Notes: generated from the sequence alone by a model not told the origin. A stretch of 35,631 nt of DNA from Candidatus Campbelliibacteriota bacterium (GCA_007125155.1 SLDR01000038.1:1-35631); one strand, 5' to 3'; shown: positions 1 to 8,391, counted from the stretch's first letter. A program made the numbers and translations.

Positions 1-136
1 GATCCCGAACGAAGCGAGGGAGGCTTGTCGCCGAGTCCGGGGAGGAAGTTCTTAACGAAGACGAGCGCAAAGCGCGATGTCTGAGTTTAGAAACTTGACC
101 CCGATTCTCTCTAGCCACCCAAAAGACGCTGGCGCG

Positions 137-200
137 CAAATCTCAAATCACAAATTCCAAATCCTAAACAAATCCAAAATCCAAAAATTTAAATTCAAAA
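137..200. repeat. Degenerate 7-bp tandem repeat (CAAATCC-like)
   Basis: Consecutive units can be read in a 7-base register: caaatct, caaatca, caaattc, caaatcc, then a 4-base slip, caaatcc, aaaatcc, aaaaatt, taaattc. The stretch is strongly strand-asymmetric, with almost no G. It resembles the short A/C-rich tandem runs seen in intergenic regions of some candidate-phylum genomes, but that resemblance is from memory. Its function is unknown. Confidence 0.6.
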
Positions 201-399
201 CGGGAAAATGATGAACCTGAACCTTGGTGGAATTTAAGCCTGCGAATAATTACGCACAGTGTTTGTGATCGATTCTTCATGGTTACCTGAAAACAATGAG
301 CTGAACGCGTATGCGATCAGCGACTGTATTTGTGGAGTGGGGAGTGAGAAGCGAAAGACGGAGGCGGTTATTTATTGAGGAGATGAAGCCGTTTTAATT

Positions 400-408
400 T
401 GTTATACT
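400..408 (+). promoter_or_regulatory. Extended -10 promoter of the GDSL esterase gene
   Basis: TGT-TATACT ends six bases before the ATG at 415. A start site at the usual distance would place the first transcribed base on or next to the A of the ATG, giving a leaderless mRNA. No good -35 box sits at normal spacing, as expected for an extended -10 promoter. Confidence 0.55.
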
Positions 409-414
409 CACCGT

Positions 415-1026
415 ATGCCGACAGTCTGTATTTTCGGGGATAGCATAACCTGGGGATCTTCAGATCCGGAAGGAGGAGGTTGGGTTACTCGTCTGCGGAA
501 CATCTATGAAGCCGAAGGTTTGTCCGCGGGTAAGGACATAGATGTATATAATCTGGGTGTATCGGGCGACAATACGGACGATCTGTTAAAACGATTTAAG
601 CCGGAAGCCGTTGCCCGCGAGGCGGACACGATATTGTTTTCTATTGGTATAAATGATTCCCAATTCATAGTTTCAAAAAATGATAATGGAGTACCTATCT
701 CTAAATTTGAAAAAAATCTTAAAGAACTTATGAGCGAAGCCCGGGCACTGACTCCAAAAGTCGCTTTCATCGGACTGACACCGGTGGACGAATCAAAGAC
801 CACTCCGATCCCTTGGAACATTGATAAAGCTTACAAAAAAGAGAACAGAGATAGATATGACGAGGTTATAAAAAAAATTTGTAAAGTGAACGGGCTACCG
901 TATCTTGATATGGAAGAAGTGATCACAACGGAAGATCTGTCGGATGGTTTGCATCCGAACAGTAGAGGTCATATAAAAATATTTGAAACGGTAAAAGATT
1001 TTATCGCTCGAGAGTCCCTCATCTAA
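415..1026 (+). CDS. SGNH/GDSL-family esterase/lipase-like hydrolase
   Basis: A 203-residue single-domain hydrolase of the SGNH fold, which cleaves acyl or acetyl esters; the substrate cannot be told from the sequence. All landmark blocks are visible: the nucleophile block FGDSITWG with Ser10, the block-III motif GIND, and the C-terminal DGLHPN block with Asp177 and His180 completing the triad. There is no signal peptide, so it probably acts in the cytoplasm, for instance on lipid or nucleotide-sugar acyl groups. It stands alone between the non-coding left end and the membrane protein at 1176. The ATG at 415 directly follows an extended -10 box, supporting this start and a leaderless transcript. 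Confidence 0.9.
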   Translation: MPTVCIFGDSITWGSSDPEGGGWVTRLRNIYEAEGLSAGKDIDVYNLGVSGDNTDDLLKRFKPEAVAREADTILFSIGINDSQFIVSKNDNGVPISKFEKNLKELMSEARALTPKVAFIGLTPVDESKTTPIPWNIDKAYKKENRDRYDEVIKKICKVNGLPYLDMEEVITTEDLSDGLHPNSRGHIKIFETVKDFIARESLI

Positions 1027-1124
1027 AAATTCAAAGAAATAGACAAGCGTCCGTCATTTTGTTTTTTTCCAAGACACAATAATATCGGGGGAGGGTAATA
1101 CCGCAAGTCAAGTTTTATAATAAA

Positions 1125-1133
1125 TGTTATAAT
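1125..1133 (+). promoter_or_regulatory. Extended -10 promoter upstream of the TM-helix protein
   Basis: TGT-TATAAT is a perfect -10 with the TGn extension. The predicted start near 1140 gives a leader of about 36 bases, A/T-rich and without a Shine-Dalgarno sequence. A second AT-rich hexamer (CATAAT, 1165-1170) lies only five bases before the ATG and could give a leaderless form. Confidence 0.5.
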
Positions 1134-1175
1134 TTATTTAGGTCGAAGTTTTTTTATTATTAATCATAATATCCT

Positions 1176-1850
1176 ATGGAAGAAGTAAGTCGTATAACTG
1201 AAGTTATACAAGATTCCATGGAGGGATTGTGGGAGATGATAATTATGGAGATACCCCGCTTCGGCGGCGCTCTCCTGGTTTTGATCTTGGGTCTCATTAT
1301 TTCTCCTTTATTGGGAGGTTTTGTAAGGCGTATCGTAAAGATGACAAAGATCGACGACCTTGCGGAACAGGCGGGTTTTATAGACCAAGCAAGAGATGCG
1401 GGAATAAACATGACGATATCGGGACTTATCGGAGGTCTCGTCAAGTGGTTCTTCCTTATAGTCTTTTTTGTTGCCACTGTTGATATTCTCGGTTGGGAAA
1501 GATTGACCGACGTTCTCTATGATCTTCTATTCTTTATTCCCAATGTTATTGTTGCCGTTATTATACTGACCGCAGGTCTGATATTGGCAAATTGGGCCGA
1601 GAAGCTGGTGGTCAAAAAGATAGAGATATCAAAAGTGCCGGTTGCTCACGGTCATTTGATGGGTAAGTTCGCAAAGTGGGCCATTACAATCTTTGCCACC
1701 ATGACGGCATTATACCAACTCGGGATAGCTCAGGAATTGATAGTTATAATGTTCGCCGGTTTGGTTTTGACCTTCTCTCTTGCCTTCGGGTTGGGAGGAA
1801 GGCAGAAAGCCGCTGAAATAATTGAAAGGATGGACAAATCCAAGCAATAA
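1176..1850 (+). CDS. Small mechanosensitive-channel-like membrane protein (conserved TM-helix family)
   Basis: A 224-residue protein with about four hydrophobic helices: one near residues 27-50, then roughly 80-105, 115-140 and 165-200. The arrangement resembles the conserved TM-helix repeat family (PF05552) that is related to the pore-lining region of small-conductance mechanosensitive channels: a helix, then a short charged stretch (KIDDLAEQAGF), then a Gly-rich helix. The last helix ends in LAFGLGGRQKAAEII, similar to the MscS pore helix followed by the start of its cytoplasmic domain. The large cytoplasmic beta/vestibule domain of full MscS is absent. A role in osmotic or membrane stress is inferred from the family. 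It is transcribed alone and ends at a strong terminator. Confidence 0.75.
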   Translation: MEEVSRITEVIQDSMEGLWEMIIMEIPRFGGALLVLILGLIISPLLGGFVRRIVKMTKIDDLAEQAGFIDQARDAGINMTISGLIGGLVKWFFLIVFFVATVDILGWERLTDVLYDLLFFIPNVIVAVIILTAGLILANWAEKLVVKKIEISKVPVAHGHLMGKFAKWAITIFATMTALYQLGIAQELIVIMFAGLVLTFSLAFGLGGRQKAAEIIERMDKSKQ

Positions 1851-1867
1851 TGCTCGGAAAGGTTGTA

Positions 1868-1905
1868 AAAAACCCCTATCCATTTATAAGAGGATGGGGG
1901 TTTTT
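1868..1905. terminator. Bidirectional intrinsic terminator between convergent genes
   Basis: The arms AAAAACCCCTATCC and GGATGGGGGTTTTT pair over 14 bases with one T-G wobble around a 10-base loop. The A-run on the left and T-run on the right allow termination from both directions, serving the plus-strand membrane gene and the minus-strand clpB. Confidence 0.85.
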
Positions 1906-2001
1906 GATATAAGATCTTGTTCTTGAGGCGGGGGTCTTTATTCTATCTTTTCGATAATGGAATTAGGTCATGTGCTGTGTTTTTTTTATTCGCTCAAACT
2001 C

Positions 2002-4590
2002 TTATTTGTCGAAGTTTTCAAAGACCACCTTTCCCTTCTTTAAGCTGATCCTGATCTTATCTCCCTCCTTGATCTTCTCTTCAATTATCTCAAGAGCCAG
2101 AGGATCCAGTATCTTATTTTGAATGACTCGTTTTAAGGGTCTCGCTCCGAAAACGGGATCGTATCCGGTTTCGGACAGATGTTTTTTAACATTATCTTCA
2201 AAGGTGAGCTCTATATTCCTTTCCCTGAGGTTTTCTTCGATTTCTTTTATCTGAAGCTTCACTATTTTTTCGATATCGTCCAGGCTAAGGCGGTGGAAGA
2301 TCATCACATTATCGATGCGATTGATGAATTCAGGTCGGAAATGTCCTCGTACCGTTTCCATTATTTCATCTCTCATTTTTTCTTCATCCTTTCCGTTCCA
2401 ATTGGAAATGGTGTCACTCCCCAAGTTTGATGTCATGATGATGACCGTATTGCGGAAATCAACGGTTCGTCCTTGTCCGTCGGTCAGTCTGCCGTCATCC
2501 ATTATCTGTAAGAGAATATTGAATACATCGTTATGAGCTTTTTCTATCTCGTCAAGAAGTATCACGGCGTAGGGCCTTCTTCGGACGGTTTCGGTGAGTT
2601 GCCCGCCTTCTTCATATCCCACATAACCCGGCGGAGCGCCTATAAGCCGACTTACTGCATGTTTTTCCATGTACTCTGACATATCAACTCTTACCAGAGC
2701 GCTTTCATCGTTGAACATGACCTCCGCCAAGGCTTTGGAAAGTTCGGTTTTACCTACCCCGGTGGGTCCTAAAAATATGAAAGAACCTATCGGTCTGTTC
2801 ACGCTTCCCAGTCCGGCTCTTGATCGCCTGAGTGCGTTGGAGACGGATGTGATGGCCTCTTTCTGTCCAATGACCCTTTTTCCAAGTTCTTCTTCGAGCT
2901 TGGCAAGTTTTTCTTTTTCGGTTTCCAAAAGTCGTGTTATCGGTATACCCGTCCACTTGGCGATAACCTTGGCTATGTGCTCTTCGGTTACCTCTTCCGG
3001 AAGGAGACGTTTTTCTTTAGGAATGGAATCCAACTCTTTTTGAACCTCTTTGATCTTTTTTTCTACTTCCGGTATTTTTCCGTACTTGATCTCCGCAGCC
3101 TTTTGGACATCGCCTTCTCTTTCGGCTCTCTCCTCCTCGGTACGTAACCCCTCCAGCTTGTTTGAAAGGTTTTGGTGTTTTTCCAATATGCTCTTCTCTC
3201 GCCTCCACTGGGCCTCCAAAGCGGAATCTCTTTCTTTTAGGTTCGCGATATCCCTTTTCAATTCCTCTCTGCGGTCCTTGCTTTGGCGGTCTTTTTCTTT
3301 CTTGAGGGCCTCGTCTTCTATCTCGAGCTGACGTAATTTTCTTTTGATCTGATCAAGCTCCACCGGCATACTGTCTATTTCCATCTTAAGGGAAGAGGTC
3401 GCTTCATCTATAAGGTCGACTGCTTTGTCCGGCAAGAATCTGCTTGTTATATAACGGGCCGAAAGTTTTGCCGCCGAGACCAAGGCCGGATCGGTTATCC
3501 TTACTCCGTGGTGGATCTCATATCGTTCTTTTAATCCTCTTAGGATCGCAACCGTGTCCTCTATGGAGGGTTCTCCAATGTATACGGTCTGCAAGCGTCG
3601 TTCCAAAGCCGCATCTTTTTCAATGTATTTGCGGTACTCGTTTAAAGTTGTCGCTCCGATCATCTTCAGTTTGCCTCGTGCAAGCATCGGTTTTAACATG
3701 TTGGCCGTATCAACGGATCCTTCCGATGCGCCGGCGCCTACAATGGTGTGGAGTTCGTCAACAAAAAGTATTATTTCTCCCGCCGCCTTTTCTATTTCTT
3801 TTAAAACGGACTTAAGTCTTTCCTCGAACTCACCTCGGTATTTGGCCCCGGCCAATAGAGAGCTGATCTCCATATTAATTACTTTTTTGTTCTTGAGTGT
3901 CGAAGGCACGTCACCCGAAACTATTCTTTGCGCCAGTCCTTCGACTATGGCGGTCTTACCGACGCCGGGCTCTCCGATCAGGACCGGGTTGTTCTTTGTT
4001 CTGCGGGAAAGCACCTGTGTGACCCTTCTTATCTCTTCATCCCGGCCTATCACGGGATCCAGCTTGCCGTCGGTCGCAAGACTTGTAAGATCCTGGCCGT
4101 ATTTTTCGAGGACCTTGTATTTGGTCTCCGGGTTTGGATCGGTTACGTTCATATTTCCTCTTACTTCGTTTAATGAATTTATAATTTCATTATATACAAC
4201 ATTGTTCTTTTCCAAAATTTCCTTGGCGGTATTTGAAGTTGAGAGAATGGCGAGAAGTAAATGTTCCGTTGAGATGTACTCGTCACCCGCCTTTTTCATT
4301 TCCTTTTCCGCTTGTCTTATGATTTCGGCGATCTCTTGTGAGCTTTTAGGTTCCTGTTCTTCGCCAACCAACTTCGGAAGGGAGCGAACGAAGTCGTTCG
4401 CTTCCTCGTGGATCTTTGCAGTCGAAGCCCCGACGCTTCTTAACAGCTCCGGGACCGCGGTGTCATCTTGCTTCATGAGTGCGGACAGTAGATGTGTGGC
4501 CATGATCTGCGCATGGCTCATCTCTCGTGCTTCGATCAGGGCTGAATTGAGGGCCTCGATAGTTCTTTGGGTGTATTTCTGCTCGTTCAT
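2002..4590 (-). CDS. clpB: ATP-dependent disaggregase ClpB (Hsp100)
   Basis: Full-length (862 residues) Hsp100 AAA+ unfoldase that rescues aggregated proteins with DnaK. Order of parts: N-terminal double Clp repeat (about 1-145), first AAA+ module with Walker [10 protein letters not shown] (206-214) and Walker B LFVDELHT, a long charged coiled-coil middle domain (about 405-530) that separates ClpB from ClpA/ClpC, then a second AAA+ module with GPTGVGKTE and a C-terminal ClpB-D2-small domain. The pore loop [11 protein letters not shown] of the first ring is present. The gene is monocistronic, with its own sigma70-like promoter. I saw no CIRCE operator, so HrcA control is not supported. The 357-residue plus-strand ORF inside it is a shadow. 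Confidence 0.98.
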   Translation of the reverse strand: MNEQKYTQRTIEALNSALIEAREMSHAQIMATHLLSALMKQDDTAVPELLRSVGASTAKIHEEANDFVRSLPKLVGEEQEPKSSQEIAEIIRQAEKEMKKAGDEYISTEHLLLAILSTSNTAKEILEKNNVVYNEIINSLNEVRGNMNVTDPNPETKYKVLEKYGQDLTSLATDGKLDPVIGRDEEIRRVTQVLSRRTKNNPVLIGEPGVGKTAIVEGLAQRIVSGDVPSTLKNKKVINMEISSLLAGAKYRGEFEERLKSVLKEIEKAAGEIILFVDELHTIVGAGASEGSVDTANMLKPMLARGKLKMIGATTLNEYRKYIEKDAALERRLQTVYIGEPSIEDTVAILRGLKERYEIHHGVRITDPALVSAAKLSARYITSRFLPDKAVDLIDEATSSLKMEIDSMPVELDQIKRKLRQLEIEDEALKKEKDRQSKDRREELKRDIANLKERDSALEAQWRREKSILEKHQNLSNKLEGLRTEEERAEREGDVQKAAEIKYGKIPEVEKKIKEVQKELDSIPKEKRLLPEEVTEEHIAKVIAKWTGIPITRLLETEKEKLAKLEEELGKRVIGQKEAITSVSNALRRSRAGLGSVNRPIGSFIFLGPTGVGKTELSKALAEVMFNDESALVRVDMSEYMEKHAVSRLIGAPPGYVGYEEGGQLTETVRRRPYAVILLDEIEKAHNDVFNILLQIMDDGRLTDGQGRTVDFRNTVIIMTSNLGSDTISNWNGKDEEKMRDEIMETVRGHFRPEFINRIDNVMIFHRLSLDDIEKIVKLQIKEIEENLRERNIELTFEDNVKKHLSETGYDPVFGARPLKRVIQNKILDPLALEIIEEKIKEGDKIRISLKKGKVVFENFDK

Positions 4591-4615
4591 AAAAAAATCA
4601 AGTTTTTACCGGTTC

Positions 4616-4644
4616 ATATTAAATTAAAACGGTTTTATCTTCAA
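4616..4644 (-). promoter_or_regulatory. Sigma70-like promoter of clpB
   Basis: Reading the minus strand, TTGAAG (4644-4639) is followed after exactly 17 bases by TAATAT (4621-4616). The predicted start lies about 19 bases before the clpB ATG. No heat-shock inverted repeat of the CIRCE type overlaps it. Confidence 0.6.
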
Positions 4645-4774
4645 AAAGTGTCTCTTAATTGGTGTTTTTATATAGATAACTTATTAATATGATTACCTTT
4701 AACTAAATATTTATTAACAGTGACAGGAAAGAGAAAAGAATTTAATCTGAAAAAAGGTCGTATTAACAACCAGT

Positions 4775-4808
4775 AACTCCGTTAACCCTTTTTTAAAGAA
4801 CCGGAGTT
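4775..4808 (+). promoter_or_regulatory. Possible leader hairpin masking a GGAG site
   Basis: AACTCCG (4775-4781) and CGGAGTT (4802-4808) are perfect reverse complements separated by 20 bases. The right arm contains GGAG, the only ribosome-binding-like sequence upstream of the peptidoglycan-binding protein, so the hairpin could mask it. It lies 12 bases from the candidate ATA start at 4819. Regulation is an inference only. Confidence 0.3.
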
Positions 4809-4860
4809 TCATTAAAACATAAACGATAAAAATAAAAAAATAAGTACTTCCAAGATCTTT

Positions 4861-5907
4861 TTGGGATCATTGGTTGCCGTTGTTTTGGCTTTTTCCTCTT
4901 TTACTTCAGTGGCTCAAGCTCTAACCCAAGACCAGATAGACTCCGTTCTTAACCTGCTTGCGTCTTTTGATGTGGATGAAGAGACGATGGTCAATGTGGA
5001 GAGAGCGCTTATCGGAGAAACAACCCCCTCCATTCCGGCTGAGAGTTTTGAAAGAGATCTTGGAGTCGGAAGCACCGGCCTCGATGTTAAAAGACTGCAA
5101 AAATGGCTAAACCAAAACGGCTACACTGTAGCGACCACCGGACCGGGTTCATTGGGTAACGAAAGCGAATATTATGGCGAACTAACTCGTCAAGCGGTGG
5201 CAAGGTATCAAAGCGCCAAGGACATCTCACCGGCGGTGGGGTACTTCGGACCCAAGACCAGAGGAGTTTTGAACGCCGAGCAAAAGACCGACAAGGTTTA
5301 TCAACCTTCTCCTGTCTCTCCCGTTGAAGAAGAAGATGAAGAAGAAGTTGAAACAGTTAGACCCGATGAACCCGAAAAAGAGAACGGGTATATTGATTGT
5401 GGAAAAACTACTTTTAAATTCGAAGAACTGTTTTTGAGTTGGACTCAGGATGAGAGTCAGAAGGAGAAAAGATTTGCGGAACTAGGGAAAGAACCATTAA
5501 AATGCTTTGGGAAAGAACTTAGAGATCACTGTGAAGAAGCCAAGGTAATTCTGGATACCGATGGTTATGGGGTTATAGAAATGTACACGATGGGGAAAGA
5601 TGTGTACGATATTGAAGGAGAAGAAAAAGAGCTTTGTGTTATAAAAATAGTTTTTGGTGATGAGGATAAAATAGTGGATGAAGATCGAAAAGCCTTTGCC
5701 GACACTTACCTGAAATGTCCGTTCTTAGTGGAAACTGATGAGGAGTTTTACATAGATGTGGTCGAGTATCCGGCTTATATGGTTCCGGAGGCTCTGGGTA
5801 GGACGTTGATGTACATTGGTTTCTACGAATTATCTTTACAGGATGATGATAGGGAAGAAATACCTCTATATTGTTCGGGCAGCTTTATGGATGCCGTCAT
5901 AGAATGA
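4861..5907 (+). CDS. Secreted peptidoglycan-binding-domain protein with Cys-containing C-terminal domain
   Basis: From the TTG at 4861 this encodes 348 residues. Parts in order: hydrophobic signal segment ending in VAQA (a good signal-peptidase I site), a short helical region, a PG_binding_1 domain (about 64-138, with VKRLQKWLNQNGY and YFGPKTRGVLN), an acidic Pro/Glu linker (140-176), and an unrecognised C-terminal domain with six cysteines (180, 215, 224, 259, 286, 338) that could form disulfides outside the cell. The frame stays open upstream to a stop at 4813, and the codons 4819-4860 supply the lysine-rich n-region (NDKNKKISTSK) that the signal peptide needs. The true start is therefore probably the ATA at 4819, since no ATG, GTG or other TTG is available there. 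The likely role is cell-wall association; the C-terminal function is unknown. Confidence 0.8.
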   Translation: MGSLVAVVLAFSSFTSVAQALTQDQIDSVLNLLASFDVDEETMVNVERALIGETTPSIPAESFERDLGVGSTGLDVKRLQKWLNQNGYTVATTGPGSLGNESEYYGELTRQAVARYQSAKDISPAVGYFGPKTRGVLNAEQKTDKVYQPSPVSPVEEEDEEEVETVRPDEPEKENGYIDCGKTTFKFEELFLSWTQDESQKEKRFAELGKEPLKCFGKELRDHCEEAKVILDTDGYGVIEMYTMGKDVYDIEGEEKELCVIKIVFGDEDKIVDEDRKAFADTYLKCPFLVETDEEFYIDVVEYPAYMVPEALGRTLMYIGFYELSLQDDDREEIPLYCSGSFMDAVIE

Positions 5908-5972
5908 TCGGATATAGATCGATACGAATTAGATTGGCTTGAGCCTCTGTAAAAGCACTATACAGTGAATGT

Positions 5973-6004
5973 CCAAAAACGGATACAAAAGTATCCGTTT
6001 TTGG
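5973..6004 (+). terminator. Strong hairpin, likely terminator after the peptidoglycan-binding gene
   Basis: CCAAAAACGGATAC and GTATCCGTTTTTGG form a perfect 14-bp stem with an AAAA loop. The T-run lies inside the right arm, so it can act as an intrinsic terminator in either direction. It sits 65 bases after the stop codon. Confidence 0.75.
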
Positions 6005-6121
6005 CATTATTACCTTCGGTTATAAAGATAAACGGTTTTTGGTTTTCGGTAAGTTCTTTGCGACATTATATTGATTTCAGTACATGCCGACCATTTACGG
6101 TCAAGAAGTTTTGTTGATCTG

Positions 6122-6130
6122 TGGTATCAT
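6122..6130 (+). promoter_or_regulatory. Extended -10 promoter fixing the mscL start
   Basis: TGG-TATCAT ends seven bases before the ATG at 6138, the start that matches the MscL family. The same nine bases occur at the same kind of position before the AI-2E-family gene (25420-25428). The upstream ATG at 6084 would lie before this promoter and is probably not used. Confidence 0.5.
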
Positions 6131-6137
6131 CTTTCTT

Positions 6138-6614
6138 ATGAAAAGCGTATTAAAGGAATTTAAAACCTTTGCTCTTAAGGGGAGCGTGTTGGATCTGGCC
6201 ATAGGTATCATAATCGGGGCCGCTTTCAACAGCGTTGTCAGGTCCATGGTCGACGACGTCATCATGCCCCCAATCGGTTTTTTGATAGGAGAAGTTGATT
6301 TTCGTGAATTTTTTATTGTTTTGGGCCCCGGAGAATATGAAACTTTAAGCGATGCCCAAGCGGTTGGGGCCGCCACTTTGAATTATGGTGTTTTCATAAA
6401 TGCGATAATAAGTTTTTTAATAACAGCAATAGCCGTTTTCTTTTTGGTGAAAGCCATTAATACAATGCGTGAACGAAAGGAAAAGAAACCCGAGACCACC
6501 GCAACCACTCGTCCTTGTCCGTTCTGTTTTACCGACATACTGCGCAAAGCCACTCGTTGCCCCAATTGCACATCGAAGGTTGACGCTTTGGATGATAAAA
6601 AGGAAGCCGTATGA
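6138..6614 (+). CDS. mscL: Large-conductance mechanosensitive channel MscL with C-terminal zinc ribbon
   Basis: A stretch-gated pore that releases solutes during hypo-osmotic shock. From ATG 6138 the protein has 158 residues. It starts with the family amphipathic helix (LKEFKTFALKG), then TM1 with VLDLAIGIIIGAAFNSVV, the periplasmic loop starting DDVIMPPIG, and TM2 (FINAIISFLITAIAVFFLVKAIN). After the usual C-terminal helix region it adds a tail with C127-x2-C130 and C141-x2-C144, a zinc-ribbon pattern absent from classical MscL. The ORF track begins at 6084, but those 18 extra residues are not family-like, and an extended -10 box lies between the two ATGs. Confidence 0.95.
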   Translation: MKSVLKEFKTFALKGSVLDLAIGIIIGAAFNSVVRSMVDDVIMPPIGFLIGEVDFREFFIVLGPGEYETLSDAQAVGAATLNYGVFINAIISFLITAIAVFFLVKAINTMRERKEKKPETTATTRPCPFCFTDILRKATRCPNCTSKVDALDDKKEAV

Positions 6615-6648
6615 TATTTCTATCCTCGTCTTTTAAAATGAAATTCCA

Positions 6649-7485
6649 ATGACCTTGGTACTTGACGGAGAAAAACCTCAAAAGGAGATCGCTGAAAAGC
6701 TTCGGAAGGGGGTGGGCGAGTTATCAAAACCTCCTTCTCTTATTATTTTTTCCGTTGATCCCGATCGGGAATCTTTGTTATATATCGAAAAGAAAAAAAA
6801 GTTCGGAGCGGAAGTGGGATGCGTCGTTGAGCACGTTTCTCTCGACCCGTCCTCCTCCATCGAAGACAATAAAAGAAGGATAGAAGAAAAGAATGAAGAT
6901 AGCGGTGTTGACGGGATGATCGTTCAGCTACCCGTTACTCCCCGATCCTTCACTGCGGAGATCTTGAACTCCGTCGAACCAAGTAAAGACGTTGACGGCC
7001 TTTCGGATCTTAACACCTCCGCTCTGTTTCGCGGTGAGGAGAGGATAATCCCGGCCACCACTCGCGGGATACTTGAAATGCTCGATTTTTATAACCTTTC
7101 GGTCAAAGGCAAGAAGGTGGTGATCGTGGGAAGATCGATGCTGGTCGGACGTCCTACCGCCATGGCCTTTATAAATCGGGAGGCAACCGTTTCCATCTGT
7201 CACCGCGGAACACCTGATCTTGTACAAGAGGTGTTTTCCGCCGATGTGGTCGTATCCGCCACGGGTAAGCCGGGTATCATATCTTCGAAAATGATGCACT
7301 CTGAACAGATAATACTTGATGTTGGGATATCGGTAGGAGATGACGGTTCGATAAGAGGTGATGTCGATATCGATGACGCCCTGAAGGTCGTGAAGGCGGT
7401 GTCGCCGGTACCCGGAGGTATAGGACCTCTGACCGTCGCCTCCCTTTTCCTAAACCTGCTTGAATCCATTGAGAGGCGCAATTGA
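6649..7485 (+). CDS. folD: Bifunctional methylene-THF dehydrogenase / methenyl-THF cyclohydrolase FolD
   Basis: Interconverts methylene-, methenyl- and 10-formyl-tetrahydrofolate using NADP, feeding purine, formyl-Met and thymidylate synthesis. At 278 residues it is full length. The catalytic Y45-x3-K49 pair sits in SLLYIEKKKK. The signature PSKDVDGL, the Rossmann motif VVIVGRSMLVGRP, and the terminal signature VPGGIGPLTVASL are all present. It follows mscL by 34 bases, with a TAAAAT box nine bases before its ATG that may give a short-leader transcript. Together with glyA downstream it gives the cell a minimal one-carbon cycle. Confidence 0.96.
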   Translation: MTLVLDGEKPQKEIAEKLRKGVGELSKPPSLIIFSVDPDRESLLYIEKKKKFGAEVGCVVEHVSLDPSSSIEDNKRRIEEKNEDSGVDGMIVQLPVTPRSFTAEILNSVEPSKDVDGLSDLNTSALFRGEERIIPATTRGILEMLDFYNLSVKGKKVVIVGRSMLVGRPTAMAFINREATVSICHRGTPDLVQEVFSADVVVSATGKPGIISSKMMHSEQIILDVGISVGDDGSIRGDVDIDDALKVVKAVSPVPGGIGPLTVASLFLNLLESIERRN

Positions 7486-7537
7486 TATTCTTATTTAAGG
7501 GTGCGATAATATATGGGAGTTTTTATTATTTGGTTTT

Positions 7538-8332
7538 ATGACAATGAATGAATTCAACCGAGTCCACAACGGACATCTGAGAGTTTTAATGATACTGATC
7601 GGCGTTCTTTTAACGGTATTGATATTACTTTTCTCGTTTATGGCGGTAAATGCTTTGGAAGAGATCAGAAAACCCGGAGATGTGAGGGCAACCATCACCG
7701 TTACCGGAGAAGGATCGGTCGTTGCCGTCCCCGATATTGCCGAATTCAACTTTTCCGTTAAGTATGAAGCCGACACCGTTTCCGAGGCTCAGCAAGAGGT
7801 GGCCGGTCGAATGGACGAGATAGTTTCTTTTCTCAAAGAAGAGGGCGTTGACGAAAAGGATATAAAGACCGTCGGTTATTCCACTCATCCTCGTTATGAG
7901 TGGATCGCACCGGACGAAAGAACATCTCGAACTTCCGGAGAAAGGGTCCTTGTAGGTTACGAGGTCATCCATAGTACGAGTATTGTTGTTAGGGATATGC
8001 CCGAGGCCGGCCGCTTGGTGGGAGGAGTGGGAGAGCGTGGAGCAACGAACATAAGCGGGGTAACCTTTTCAATCGATGATGAGAATGAACTTAAGAAAGA
8101 GGCCAGGAGTAAGGCCATAGAGGATGCCAAAAATGAAGCAAAAAGTTTGGCGGAGGATCTGAATGTTAGGATCATCGGTATGGTCGAGTTCAATGAGACG
8201 GGTAGTCTCCCCGGTTTCATGAGAGCGGATCACTTTGTGGAAGCGGATACGGCCATGTCGACCGAACCTTCTTTCGAACCCGGAGAGGAAAAGATCGTTT
8301 CGGAGGTCAGGATCAAGTATGAAATAAGATAA
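7538..8332 (+). CDS. SIMPL-domain (DUF541) membrane-anchored protein
   Basis: A 264-residue protein with one N-terminal transmembrane helix (about 15-37) followed by an extracytoplasmic SIMPL/DUF541 domain. Family marks are the opening ITVTGEGSVVAVPDIAEFNFSV, the repeated pattern of alternating beta strands and long helices (EAQQEVAGRMDEIVSFLKEEGV; SKAIEDAKNEAKSLAEDL), and the end SEVRIKYEIR. SIMPL proteins such as BP26 form channel-like or ring assemblies in the envelope and have been linked to oxidative stress, but no precise activity is established. The gene starts 52 bases after folD and ends just before the secE promoter. Confidence 0.9.
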   Translation: MTMNEFNRVHNGHLRVLMILIGVLLTVLILLFSFMAVNALEEIRKPGDVRATITVTGEGSVVAVPDIAEFNFSVKYEADTVSEAQQEVAGRMDEIVSFLKEEGVDEKDIKTVGYSTHPRYEWIAPDERTSRTSGERVLVGYEVIHSTSIVVRDMPEAGRLVGGVGERGATNISGVTFSIDDENELKKEARSKAIEDAKNEAKSLAEDLNVRIIGMVEFNETGSLPGFMRADHFVEADTAMSTEPSFEPGEEKIVSEVRIKYEIR

Positions 8333-8335
8333 GTC

Positions 8336-8364
8336 TTGACTTTATGGAGTCGTGTAGGTATGAT
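8336..8364 (+). promoter_or_regulatory. Consensus sigma70 promoter of secE-nusG-rplK
   Basis: TTGACT (8336-8341) and TATGAT (8359-8364) are separated by exactly 17 bases, the best conventional promoter in the window. The predicted start near 8371 lies at the foot of a small hairpin in the leader. Confidence 0.8.
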
Positions 8365-8369
8365 TAAAG

Positions 8370-8391
8370 AACGTCCGAGGGGGCGTTTTTT
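8370..8391 (+). other. Terminator-like hairpin at the 5' end of the secE transcript
   Basis: AACGTCC and GGGCGTT pair with one T-G wobble around a GAGG loop, followed by further Ts, only three bases before the secE ATG. It could be the terminator of the SIMPL gene placed inside the next promoter's leader, a protective 5' hairpin, or an attenuator. Its position right at the predicted transcription start is unusual. Confidence 0.5.

Larger units (their letters stand above)
1..414. other. Non-coding leader region with degenerate short repeats
   Basis: No convincing gene lies here. Frame 1 is open from the window edge to a TGA at 82-84 and would encode a low-complexity Ser/Arg/Lys-rich tail; it could be the end of a gene outside the window or mere spacer. 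Bases 137-200 hold a degenerate 7-base repeat (see its own entry). The rest, up to the extended -10 box at 400-408, shows no tRNA, rRNA or strong hairpin that I can recognise. Confidence 0.5.

Noticed and set aside
1-120. Possible structured RNA end (tmRNA, RNase P or rRNA tail)
   Set aside because: GACCCCGATTCTC looked like a T-loop region, but the GTTCGA core and a closing CCA stem are missing.
3554-4627. 357-residue plus-strand ORF opposite clpB
   Set aside because: It lies wholly antisense to the well-supported clpB, its translation is Ser/Phe-rich with no family pattern, and it has no promoter; a shadow of clpB codon bias.
4591-4700. CIRCE heat-shock operator before clpB
   Set aside because: No TTAGCACTC-N9-GAGTGCTAA-like inverted repeat is present.
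6084-6137. Upstream start of mscL in the ORF track
   Set aside because: The extra 18 residues are not MscL-like, and an extended -10 box lies between this ATG and the family start at 6138.
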